Source: Firmicutes bacterium CAG:24053_14 (GTDB lineage Bacteria; Bacillota; Clostridia; Oscillospirales; Oscillospiraceae). From it: 64,000 nt of DNA. Under the pieces are notes generated by a model. That model had not been told where the DNA came from. It saw only the letters and a list, made by a program, of their open reading frames with translations, and did not search any database. The stretch lies in the NCBI GenBank assembly GCA_001916715.1, contig MNSZ01000058.1:77335-141334 (forward strand), written 5' to 3'. Of this stretch, positions 24,794 to 33,400 are shown piece after piece. The stretch's first letter is position 1. Each line of letters starts with the position of its first letter. Made by a program: the position numbers and the translations under genes.

Positions 24794-25624
24794 ATGAGCG
24801 AATGTACACACGATTGTTCGACCTGTCAGGAAAACTGCGGCGAACGCCAGGAGCAAGATCTTCGCGCAAAGCTCAATCCTGCGGCAAGCGTTAAAAAGGT
24901 CATTGCCGTCGTCAGCGGCAAGGGCGGCGTCGGCAAGAGCCTCGTTACCGGCCTTCTTGCAAGCAAGATGCAGAGCCGCGGATATCAGGCGGCTGTGCTT
25001 GATGCGGATATCACCGGCCCCTCCATCCCTAAGTCATTTGGCATCCACGAGCATGCGCGCGGCACCGAGGATATGCTCATCCCCTGCTATTCAAACAAGG
25101 GCACGCAGATCATGTCCGTTAACCTTATTCTCGACAACGAGACCGACCCCGTCGTTTGGCGCGGTCCTGTTATTGCAGGCGTTGTTACTCAGTTCTGGAG
25201 CGACGTGCTGTGGGATGATGTTGACTACATGTTTGTCGATATGCCTCCCGGAACAGGCGACGTTCCTCTGACGGTTTTCCAGTCGCTGCCCATTGACGGC
25301 ATCGTTATCGTCACCTCGCCCCAGGAGCTTGTTTCCATGATCGTTGCAAAGGCTGTAAACATGGCAAAGCTCATGAACATCCCCGTGCTCGGCATAGTCG
25401 AGAACATGAGCTATTTCAAGTGCCCCGACTGCGGCAAGGAGCACGAGATTTTCGGCTCAAGCAAGGTCGAGCAGGTAGCAAAGGAATACGGCATTGAGCA
25501 CACCGCGCGCCTTCCTATCGATCCCGTTATATCAACCATGGTCGATGCCGGAGAAATTGAAAGTATAGACGCCGACGCTCTCAATGAGCTGGCTGACTTT
25601 ATTGAAAAAGGAGAAAACTCATGA
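24794..25624 (+). CDS. Mrp/NBP35-family iron-sulfur cluster carrier ATPase
   Basis: A 276-residue P-loop ATPase that carries 4Fe-4S clusters to apoproteins. The deviant Walker A GKGGVGKS lies at 42-49. The N-terminus has a four-cysteine cluster (C4, C8, C11, C15), as in NBP35-type members. The bridging CPDC pair is C210 and C213. The stop overlaps the start of the next gene by 4 bp (ATGA), linking it to a NifX-type protein. Confidence 0.92.
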   Translation: MSECTHDCSTCQENCGERQEQDLRAKLNPAASVKKVIAVVSGKGGVGKSLVTGLLASKMQSRGYQAAVLDADITGPSIPKSFGIHEHARGTEDMLIPCYSNKGTQIMSVNLILDNETDPVVWRGPVIAGVVTQFWSDVLWDDVDYMFVDMPPGTGDVPLTVFQSLPIDGIVIVTSPQELVSMIVAKAVNMAKLMNIPVLGIVENMSYFKCPDCGKEHEIFGSSKVEQVAKEYGIEHTARLPIDPVISTMVDAGEIESIDADALNELADFIEKGENS

Positions 25625-26046
25625 TAATTGCAGTATCGTACAAGGACAACGAGATATTTGAGCACTTCGGCCATGCCGAAATGTTCGCCATTTACAAGAC
25701 CAATGACGATAACACCGAGCTTCTTTCCAAGGAGATCGTCGAAGTCAAGGAGACCGGTCACCAGGCGGTTGCCGATCTTATGGACAGCCTTAATGTTGAC
25801 GCCGTTATCGTCGGCAACATCGGCGTTCACGCAAGGGCGGCTCTGGCCGCATACGGCATTGTTGCATTTGCCGGCTTCTGCGGAAATTCCGACGATGCCG
25901 CAGAGCTTCTCATGCACGGTCAGCTTCCCTTCCTTTCCGACGAGGGCGGCTGCGGCGGCGGTTGCTCCGGCTGCTCGGGCGGCTGCGGCGATCACGACCA
26001 CGACGATGGTGACTGCGGCTGCGCCGGCGGCTGCGGATGCCACTGA
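25621..26046 (+). CDS. NifX/NifB-type dinitrogenase cofactor domain protein with Cys/His-rich tail
   Basis: A 141-residue protein. Residues about 1-105 form the Nitro_FeMo-Co (NifX/NafY/NifB C-terminal) domain, which binds iron-sulfur or metal cofactors. The last 33 residues are a tail of Gly, Cys, His and Asp with nine cysteines and a DHDHDD segment, suited to bind metal ions or a cluster. There are no other nif genes, so nitrogen fixation is not implied. The overlap with Mrp suggests a cluster storage or hand-over role (inference). Confidence 0.88.
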   Translation: MIIAVSYKDNEIFEHFGHAEMFAIYKTNDDNTELLSKEIVEVKETGHQAVADLMDSLNVDAVIVGNIGVHARAALAAYGIVAFAGFCGNSDDAAELLMHGQLPFLSDEGGCGGGCSGCSGGCGDHDHDDGDCGCAGGCGCH

Positions 26047-26059
26047 TAACAGGGTATAC

Positions 26060-26097
26060 AAAAACTCCGTATCTGAAAATTCAGATACGGAGTTTTT
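26060..26097. terminator. bidirectional terminator
   Basis: AAAACTCCGTATCTGAA and its exact complement form a 17-bp stem with T-runs on both strands, between the NifX-type gene and the convergent ABC exporter. Confidence 0.85.
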
Positions 26098-26104
26098 ATC
26101 ATAT

Positions 26105-27841
26105 TCAGGCTTCAATTTTCCAGCTTTCGCTTTCGGTTTGAAGCTTTACCATGTGGGCAAACGTTCCGTTTTTCTTATAAAGCTCCTCGGGCGAGCCCTG
26201 CTCGGAAACAAGGCCGTCCTTTAAAACAACGATCTTATCCGCGCCGGAGACGGTGCGCATGCGGTGGGCAATTATAAGCACCGTTTTGTTCTTAATAAGG
26301 CGAGATAGCGCGGTTTGGATGGCCGTTTCGTTTTCAACGTCAAGGCTTGCAGTTGCCTCGTCAAGCAGTATTATCGGCGCATCCTTGAGGAAGGCGCGCG
26401 CAATGGATATGCGCTGGCGCTCGCCGCCGGACAGCTCGCAGCCGTTCTCGCCAATATTCGAGTTCCACTTATCCGGCAGCTTCTCGACAAACTCGGCAAC
26501 GTTTGCAAGGCGCGCCGCCGCCATGACCTCCTCGTCGCTTGCGTCTTTTTTGCCGATGCGGATATTCTCCATAACAGTGTTGTCAAACAGCGTTACATCC
26601 TGAAACACAATGGAATACAAGCTCATGAGCGTTTCGGGGTCTATATTTGACACATCCATTCCGCCGACCTTTATGCTGCCGCGGCCGACATCCCAAAAGC
26701 GCGCAGCAAGGCGCGAAACGGTGGTCTTGCCGCCGCCGGACGGGCCGATGAGCGCCGTGACCTCGCCCTGCTTTGCGGTAAACGACACATCGCGCAGCAC
26801 GGTCTCACCGCCGTCATAGGCAAAGCCGACGTGATCGAACACGATATCGCAGCCGTCGTTTGTGAGCTTATCCTCGCCCTCCTGAACGGGGTGGTCAAGG
26901 ATCTCGTTCATGCGTTTGATATTCGTGCTCGTTGAAATTATGGCGGCAAGGTTTTGCAGCGAGCCTTCAAGCGGATCATAAAGGCGCGAAACCACCAGCA
27001 GGAACATGAAAAACGTTATGATATCAAGCTCGCCGGCAACGAGAAGATACGAACCGACAAGCGCCGTTGTGGCTATTCCGAGGCGCAGCACGAGGCTTGC
27101 GGTAACAACAAACACCGCCGTTCCAAGCTCGGACTTTGTAAGGCGGCCTTCAAATGCGCGCAGCTTTTTGTTAAGTCCGTCAAGATAGCGCCTTTCGGCG
27201 TTGTTCGCACGCAGATCGGGCATGGACTCCATGCACTCCTGAATGCCGTCCTCGCAGCTGAGCCTTGCGGCCATGGATTTTGCCGAGAGCTTTTTCTGCA
27301 CTCCGGCAGCAAGGCCGACTATGCAGAATGCAACCGGCAGCACCCACACGGACGCAAGCGCCATGCGCCAGTTGAATATAAACAGCGAAAGCGCAATAAG
27401 CGTTGTTGATATTATCGCGCCGATGAGCGGACAGATATGGTGCGACTGGCTCGTTTCGAGCACCGCGCAGTCGTTCATGATGGCCGAGGTGAGGTCTGCA
27501 AGATCCTTCTTTCCGAAAAACGAAAGCGGTATCCTGCGCAGCTTTTCGGCAAGGCCTATCCTGCGCACGCCGGTTTCGATATACGTTGCGAGGAATGTGC
27601 TGTTATACTGAAGATATGTACACACTAAGATCACTGCGGCGCATATAACCGTGCCGGCGGCGTAAAACGGGATGCGCGAGGCCGTGAGCGCGCCGCCGAG
27701 CATATCCGACACAAGGCAATACAGCATGCACACCGGCAGCATGAATGATATGTTTTGCAGTGCGCACAGCAGGCTGCCCTTTATCGTGTCCACAGCGCCC
27801 TTGCGCGAGAGCGCAAAGCGCCTTTGAAGTTTTTCTACCAT
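26105..27841 (-). CDS. ABC exporter half-transporter, second subunit
   Basis: A 578-residue protein with six membrane helices (about 20-320) fused to an ATPase domain. The Walker A is GPSGGGKTT, the signature LSGGERQR, and the Walker B ILLDEATASLD has the catalytic Glu. It follows the partner gene after 3 bp and would form a heterodimer with it. Both ATP sites look competent. Family members export drugs, peptides or lipids; the substrate is unknown here. The TetR gene upstream suggests induction by a toxic ligand. Confidence 0.9.
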   Translation of the reverse strand: MVEKLQRRFALSRKGAVDTIKGSLLCALQNISFMLPVCMLYCLVSDMLGGALTASRIPFYAAGTVICAAVILVCTYLQYNSTFLATYIETGVRRIGLAEKLRRIPLSFFGKKDLADLTSAIMNDCAVLETSQSHHICPLIGAIISTTLIALSLFIFNWRMALASVWVLPVAFCIVGLAAGVQKKLSAKSMAARLSCEDGIQECMESMPDLRANNAERRYLDGLNKKLRAFEGRLTKSELGTAVFVVTASLVLRLGIATTALVGSYLLVAGELDIITFFMFLLVVSRLYDPLEGSLQNLAAIISTSTNIKRMNEILDHPVQEGEDKLTNDGCDIVFDHVGFAYDGGETVLRDVSFTAKQGEVTALIGPSGGGKTTVSRLAARFWDVGRGSIKVGGMDVSNIDPETLMSLYSIVFQDVTLFDNTVMENIRIGKKDASDEEVMAAARLANVAEFVEKLPDKWNSNIGENGCELSGGERQRISIARAFLKDAPIILLDEATASLDVENETAIQTALSRLIKNKTVLIIAHRMRTVSGADKIVVLKDGLVSEQGSPEELYKKNGTFAHMVKLQTESESWKIEA

Positions 27842-27844
27842 GTC

Positions 27845-29614
27845 TTACGCCTCCTTTGCAACTTTCCACTGCACCGACTTCTGATAATCGCTCCACATGT
27901 CGGCAAACAGTCCGTTTTGGGCCTTCAGCTCGTCAAACCTTCCGTCTTCGATCACCTTGCCGTCGCGCAGGACGAAGATACGGTCGGCATTTGCGACGGT
28001 TGACAGGCGGTGGGCTATCATAATGACGGTTTTGCCGCGCGCAAGCTCGCCGAGCGCCTGCTGCACTTTGACCTCGTTATCCGGGTCTGCAAAGGCTGTT
28101 GCCTCGTCAAGGATGAGCACCGGCGCGTTTTTGAGCATAGCGCGAGCAATGGCAATGCGCTGCATCTCACCGCCGGAGAGATAAATGCCATCGCTTCCGA
28201 TGACTGTGTTCACGCCCTGCGGAAATTTTTCGATTATATCCATGCACTGTGCGGCCCTGAGAGCCTCCATGACCTCGGTCTCGCTCGCCTCGGGCTTACT
28301 GAGGCGGACATTGTCAAGTATGCTGCCCTTGATGAGCCTGCTGTTCTGGAACACGAAGGATACCGTGTTCATAAGCTCGTCTTTGGGGATCTGCCTGACG
28401 TCGGCTCCGCCTATCCTGACGCTGCCCGATTGCGGATCGAAAAATCGGGCTATGATGCTCGCGAGGGTCGATTTTCCGCCGCCTGACGGGCCGACAAACG
28501 CAACTGTCTGTCCATCGGCGATTTTCAGCGAAACATTATCCACGGCATTTTTGCTGCCGTCATAGGAAAAGCTCACGTTTTCAAGCTCAACCGAACCGTC
28601 CGCCGGATGCTGCACATTATCCGATGTGCTAAGCTCAGAGAGCTTAAGAACACTGTCAACTCTCTCTATCGCATCGGCAACGATCATATTGTTTTCGCTC
28701 ATATACATGAGGCTTGTCATAGTAAGCGTTATAACGGGCGTTATGATGATATAAAACAGCACGTCAAGCAGCAGCTTCGGAGTCACCGTGCCGTGCGAGA
28801 ACCAGAAAGCACCGACTATCAGGAAAGCGAAAACGCTGTTTATCGCCAGCGTATACAGCATCATCGGTCCGCGCATATCGAGCGTATACGACGTCGTCCA
28901 CTTCTCGTAATTGTCGATCGTTCCCTTGAATTTTTTAAACGAGAACACGGTCTGGCCGAAGGTTTTCACGACCGGGATGCCGCGGACATACTCAACTGCC
29001 TCGTTTGACATATCCGCCAGCGCATTCTGATACTCGGTCATCTTGCGCTGCATGTTCTTGCCCGTCATGCCGCTCATGCAGATAAACGCAAGCAGCACCG
29101 GCGCAAGGCTCAAAAGTCCGAGACGCCAGTCGAACACAGCAAGCAAAGCGAGCATGCCGACGATGTTTGCTATCGCCTTGGCCTTATCCGGCAGCTGATG
29201 GGCAAGATACGCCTCGGTCGCGCCGGTCGTTTCGGATATCGTGCGGCGCAGCTTGCCGCTGCCGAACTGCTCAATAACGCCGAGCGGAAGCTTCGAGATA
29301 TGTTCGGTCATTTCTATGCGCATGTTCGTTGCTATGCGGAACGCCGCCATGTGCGAGCACATAAGCCCCGTTATATACACCAAAACGGCGGCGACGGCAA
29401 ACAGCACGGCCATCCAGCCGTAGTGCGTTATGTTAACCGCTTCGCCGAAATTCGGCGCGACCTCTATCACTTCTTTAAGTATCCGCCATATGTACCAGAA
29501 CGGCACGAGCGCTATGAGCGCGCTCACGGCGGCAAACACCCACGAAAGATACGAGAGTATCTTTCTGCTGCCGGCATAGCTCAGCAGCCGGCCGAGATTT
29601 GATTGTTTTTTCAA
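27845..29614 (-). CDS. ABC exporter half-transporter, first subunit
   Basis: A 589-residue transporter half with six membrane helices and an ATPase domain. The Walker A is GPSGGGKST, the signature LSGGEMQR, and the Walker B LILDEATAFADPDNE. The D-loop here differs from the usual SLD (FAD), a change sometimes seen in one half of heterodimers. It is the first exporter gene after tetR, 107 bp downstream on the same strand. A palindrome in that gap may regulate it. Confidence 0.9.
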   Translation of the reverse strand: MKKQSNLGRLLSYAGSRKILSYLSWVFAAVSALIALVPFWYIWRILKEVIEVAPNFGEAVNITHYGWMAVLFAVAAVLVYITGLMCSHMAAFRIATNMRIEMTEHISKLPLGVIEQFGSGKLRRTISETTGATEAYLAHQLPDKAKAIANIVGMLALLAVFDWRLGLLSLAPVLLAFICMSGMTGKNMQRKMTEYQNALADMSNEAVEYVRGIPVVKTFGQTVFSFKKFKGTIDNYEKWTTSYTLDMRGPMMLYTLAINSVFAFLIVGAFWFSHGTVTPKLLLDVLFYIIITPVITLTMTSLMYMSENNMIVADAIERVDSVLKLSELSTSDNVQHPADGSVELENVSFSYDGSKNAVDNVSLKIADGQTVAFVGPSGGGKSTLASIIARFFDPQSGSVRIGGADVRQIPKDELMNTVSFVFQNSRLIKGSILDNVRLSKPEASETEVMEALRAAQCMDIIEKFPQGVNTVIGSDGIYLSGGEMQRIAIARAMLKNAPVLILDEATAFADPDNEVKVQQALGELARGKTVIMIAHRLSTVANADRIFVLRDGKVIEDGRFDELKAQNGLFADMWSDYQKSVQWKVAKEA

Positions 29615-29676
29615 ATGGACTGCCTCCCTGTTTAAAATTTAGCTCCGGAAAGCAATGCTTCCCGATATTTGATCCG

Positions 29677-29704
29677 TCTTGAGTTAGCCTTTGCTAACTC
29701 AAGA
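29677..29704 (-). other. palindrome between tetR and the ABC exporter
   Basis: TCTTGAGTTAGC and GCTAACTCAAGA form a perfect 12-bp inverted repeat with a 4-base spacer. There is no T-run on either strand, so it is more likely an operator or an mRNA-stabilising hairpin than a terminator. It lies 63 bp upstream of the first exporter gene. Confidence 0.5.
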
Positions 29705-29721
29705 CCAAAAAATTAAACGAT

Positions 29722-30339
29722 TTACTGACCCATAATTTTCAGCCAGCCTGCCGTGTAAAATTCGGCAAGCTCGTCAAGATATCTGCCTGCATCGGCCTGC
29801 GGCATATCGTGAACTATCATCTCGAAAACGGCATTCATCATGCCGGTCACAAGGATATGCTCAAGGTGCTCGTCGATATGCGGCACGGTGTTTCCGAGTT
29901 GACGGAGCACTTCGTAGTAATTGTGCGTACCCTCGACCTCAAGCTCAACAAGCTCGTCGATCATGCCGGAATACTTTGTGCCCTCCGAGCGGCGGAGAAT
30001 AAGAAACAGCGCGTCGTGATGGTCGAAGGAATACTCAAGCATTTTCACCATGCACGCATGCCCGGCCTTGCCCATATGCTCGGGCTTCTGCTCTATTGGA
30101 AGCTGCTCAAATTCGGTGAGAGCATCCTTATATGCGCCGATTATGTACCGATACTCCTCGTCCACAAGCGCGGCAAACAGCTCCTGCTTGCCGGCATAAT
30201 AGCCGTAGAACGCGCCGGTCGTGACTCCGGCGGCTTTAACTATGCTGCGAAGAGAGGACGAGCGATAGCCCTTTTCCATAAACTCGGCCTTTGCCGCACT
30301 GTGTATGCGCGCAAGCGTCGATATATCGTCAATGGACAT
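29722..30339 (-). CDS. TetR-family transcriptional regulator
   Basis: A 205-residue repressor-type protein. The helix-turn-helix covers about 8-55 with SSLRSIVKAAGVTTGAFYGYY, the TetR signature. The helical C-terminal ligand domain follows. The gene heads the exporter block, so it very likely represses itself and the ABC genes. The promoter upstream contains two overlapping 17-bp palindromes that fit a TetR operator. The start at 30339 has GGGGAGAG upstream. The ligand is unknown. Confidence 0.9.
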   Translation of the reverse strand: MSIDDISTLARIHSAAKAEFMEKGYRSSSLRSIVKAAGVTTGAFYGYYAGKQELFAALVDEEYRYIIGAYKDALTEFEQLPIEQKPEHMGKAGHACMVKMLEYSFDHHDALFLILRRSEGTKYSGMIDELVELEVEGTHNYYEVLRQLGNTVPHIDEHLEHILVTGMMNAVFEMIVHDMPQADAGRYLDELAEFYTAGWLKIMGQ

Positions 30340-30356
30340 TATGCTCTCCCCCCTTC

Positions 30357-30386
30357 ATATAACATAGTTATATAACGCTGTTATAT
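30357..30386 (-). promoter_or_regulatory. twin palindromic TetR operator
   Basis: Two copies of ATATAAC-N3-GTTATAT lie at 30357-30373 and 30370-30386, sharing four bases and centred 13 bp apart. They cover the -10 edge and start of transcription of tetR. Confidence 0.65.
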
Positions 30387-30411
30387 TAATATTCATTTCC
30401 TATTTTGTCAA
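30383..30411 (-). promoter_or_regulatory. promoter of tetR
   Basis: On the minus strand a perfect TTGACA and TAATAT are 17 bp apart. The -10 touches the operator palindromes. Confidence 0.7.
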
Positions 30412-30434
30412 TAGGAAAATGCGCTATAAGCACA

Positions 30435-30461
30435 AAAATCTCCCGGCCTAAGGCCGGGAGA
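30435..30461 (-). terminator. terminator of the large SLH protein gene
   Basis: TCTCCCGGCCT and AGGCCGGGAGA form an 11-bp stem, followed on the minus strand by TTTTTG. Confidence 0.75.
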
Positions 30462-30471
30462 GAGATTTGAT

Positions 30472-33400
30472 TTACATTATCACGGGGACCTTGAGGACAA
30501 ACTGGTTGCAGTAGCGCGAAAGTATCGCAGCTATCTGGGCGCGGGTCGCAGTTCCCTGCGGAGTGAGCGTTGTGCTGCTCGTTCCGGTTATTATTCCTGC
30601 GCCGATCGCCCACTGGAAGGGCTGCGTCATGCCTTTGGATATCTTCAGCACATCGGAGTAGCCGAGGATATTGGTCGTGTCATACTTGGACACATCGTCG
30701 CCGGCATAATTCTTTGCGTAGCGGAACAGCATCGTAACAAGCTGCTCGCGCGTAAGCTTTCCGTTCGGAACGAAGCTCGTTTCGGAAAATCCGTTAATTA
30801 TGCCGTTTGCAACGCCCCAGCGGACGGCCTCGTAATAATAATTGCTCTTGCTGATATCCGTGAACTTGCATCCGTCTCCGGGTACGGTCGGACTGCCGGA
30901 CATGCGCCACAAAACGGTTATAAACTGCGACCTGACGGTTGGGTCATCGGGAGAGAACGTTGTTGCCGTCGTGCCCTGCATAAGCCCCATCGTGTAGGCA
31001 AACCGAATATTGTTATAGCACCAATCGCTTGGCTTAACGTCGGTAAAGCGGTTTACATAACTATTATAGTCCGTGTTTGTGTATCTGGCAAACATGGCCG
31101 TTATGCTGTGATCCTCACCGACGCTTATGAACTGATATTCGCCGTTATCGTCAAGAGTCGCGCTCACGCCGTCAACAAGCACATTTTTGATGTAGTAGCC
31201 CTCGGAGGCTTCGACCTTGAATTTGAGCGTTTCGCCGCGCGCGACATTCATCGTCTCGGGGCTTATCTTTCCGCCCTCGGCCTGAATGACGTGGATCTTG
31301 AACTCATACACAAGCTCGCCGTCATCGGTGTAGCTGTCGTCGCCGGGATAGGGATCGAGCCTGTCGCCGATCGCCCAGCTTGCGGTGAATGTGGTCGCCG
31401 TCGAAACCTCAACGCTGCTTCCGGCAGCATACAGCTCGTCGTTAGCAGACCAGCCGCGCAGATGATATCCTTCGTAGTAGATAAACGGCAGAGTCACGGT
31501 TCCGCTCTTGTCTTCAAGAACGCCGACTATGCGGCTTCCCTTGTTGCGGTCAAGCGTCGCGTTACCGATCTTTATGGTGCCGTAGTCAAATATTTGAGCA
31601 CCGCCGGTCGTGCGTATGCGGGCGTTGCGCTCGACATTAAGCGTGGCCCTTTCCTTGATCGTAAGCTTGCTGCCGCCGGGTATCTTATGAGGATTGCCGG
31701 AATCGAGAGCCGCGTTTACGATAAATTCGCCGCTGTAGAAGGTAAGGTCATATGCGGTGGGATCCTCGGTCGCGACGGTCTGGATGGTCAGGCTTTCCTT
31801 TGAATAGAACGCGCTGTTGCACGAATCGTCGGCCTTCGGCTGCGAGTAAATGAACTTATCCCCATTGAGGTTTATAAGTCCGCCCCTTTTTATTATGAAC
31901 GTGCCGAGGAGCTGGTTCATGCTCTTTACGGAGACATTGGACATAATTATGAGCGAAAAGTCGGCGGTGTTGAGCGTAATATCATCGTCAAAGACTATAT
32001 CCTCGCGGTTTTTTAGCTGAGCGTTTATAAGCAGCGTCACGACGCCGCCGCCCTCGGCAGCGTTTGCGTCCTTAAGAGCCGCCAAAACAGAGAAATACTT
32101 TTTATCCTTGAATTCGGCCTGATACTGCTTGTAGTCATGATCACCCTTTGTGTCGGACGCGGAGATGAGCACCGGGAAGCCGGTGACGCCCTGGAGGTAA
32201 TACTCCTCGGAGTCGCCTATGCCCCAGTAGCAGTAGTTAGTCTCGGGATGGGCATCGACATACATTTTGAGCGCCGAGGACACGTTCCTGGTGCGCGTTC
32301 CCTTGGGATACAAAACGCCCTTATCCGAAGGATAGCCCTGCTGGCAGGTACCGTAGAGATAATAGCAGTATTTGAGCACCGTGCCGACCGGAGCGCCGGC
32401 AATTGCGCCGTAGGTCGATGCGCCGTTTACTGCGCCGTAGCTTGTGCAGTTAATGACGGTGCCCATATTGCCGCCGCCGATAATGCCGCCGGAGTTTGCC
32501 GCGCCTGCAACATTGCAGCTCGACCAGCAGTTTGCTATCGTGCCGAAATTGAAATCTGCGCATATGGCTGCGGAGTTTACGCCCTTGGACGTTACCGAGC
32601 CGCTGATGCCGAGGTTTTTGATAACGGCGCTGTTGCCCGTCACCTGGCCGAAGAAGCCCTGATCGTCGGCCGTGCTGTTTATGTACAGATACTTGAGCGT
32701 ATAGCCCTGACCGTCGAATATTCCCTTGAACGGCTCCTTCACCGTGCCGACCGGAGTCCACGAGGTTCCGCTTGCGGCCGAGTAGCTTAAGGACATGTCG
32801 ATATCATGCGTCATGAAGAAGATTATGTCCTTGGTCTTGTAGCCTTCGTTGACATATTTTCTGAACGCAACGAGATCGTCCATATTGCTTATGCTGTAGC
32901 AGCCGCCCTCGACGCCGTCGGAGCGTGTGCTGTACAGTGCGCGCATGGTGTTTGTCGCCTCATAGTCGCCGCAGTAGCCGTCGTCCGCGCCGGTGCCGCT
33001 CAGCTTGGGGTTTACGAGAACCGGGAAATAGCCGTTTGCGCCGGGTATCTCGTTTATGGACGAGGCGGTGTGCCACGAGCAGTAAAGCTCGCTGTCCTGC
33101 TTATAGACCCAGGCGTTGAGCGCCTCGAGCATATCGTCGCCGGTGTAGCTGTCGATGGTGACGGCCCGCTTGAGGGTGCATTTCTGCGTTCCGTCAACAT
33201 CGTACTTGAAGTACATGCAGTCGTTAAAAACGCTGTCCTTATCGGTCTTATTGTAGAAATCGTCGATAAGGCCGTAGAGATAGTAGCAGTTATTGAAGGT
33301 CGAGCCGTTTGACCGCCCGACAAAGCCGGACTTCTCGCCCTCGTCGCTGGTGGTGTAAAGCGGTCCATAGGCAGCGCAGTTATTTATGGTGGAATTGTGC

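Noticed and set aside
25621..26046. Evidence of nitrogen fixation
   Set aside because: Only the cofactor-binding domain is present; no nitrogenase or nifB core gene is in the window.
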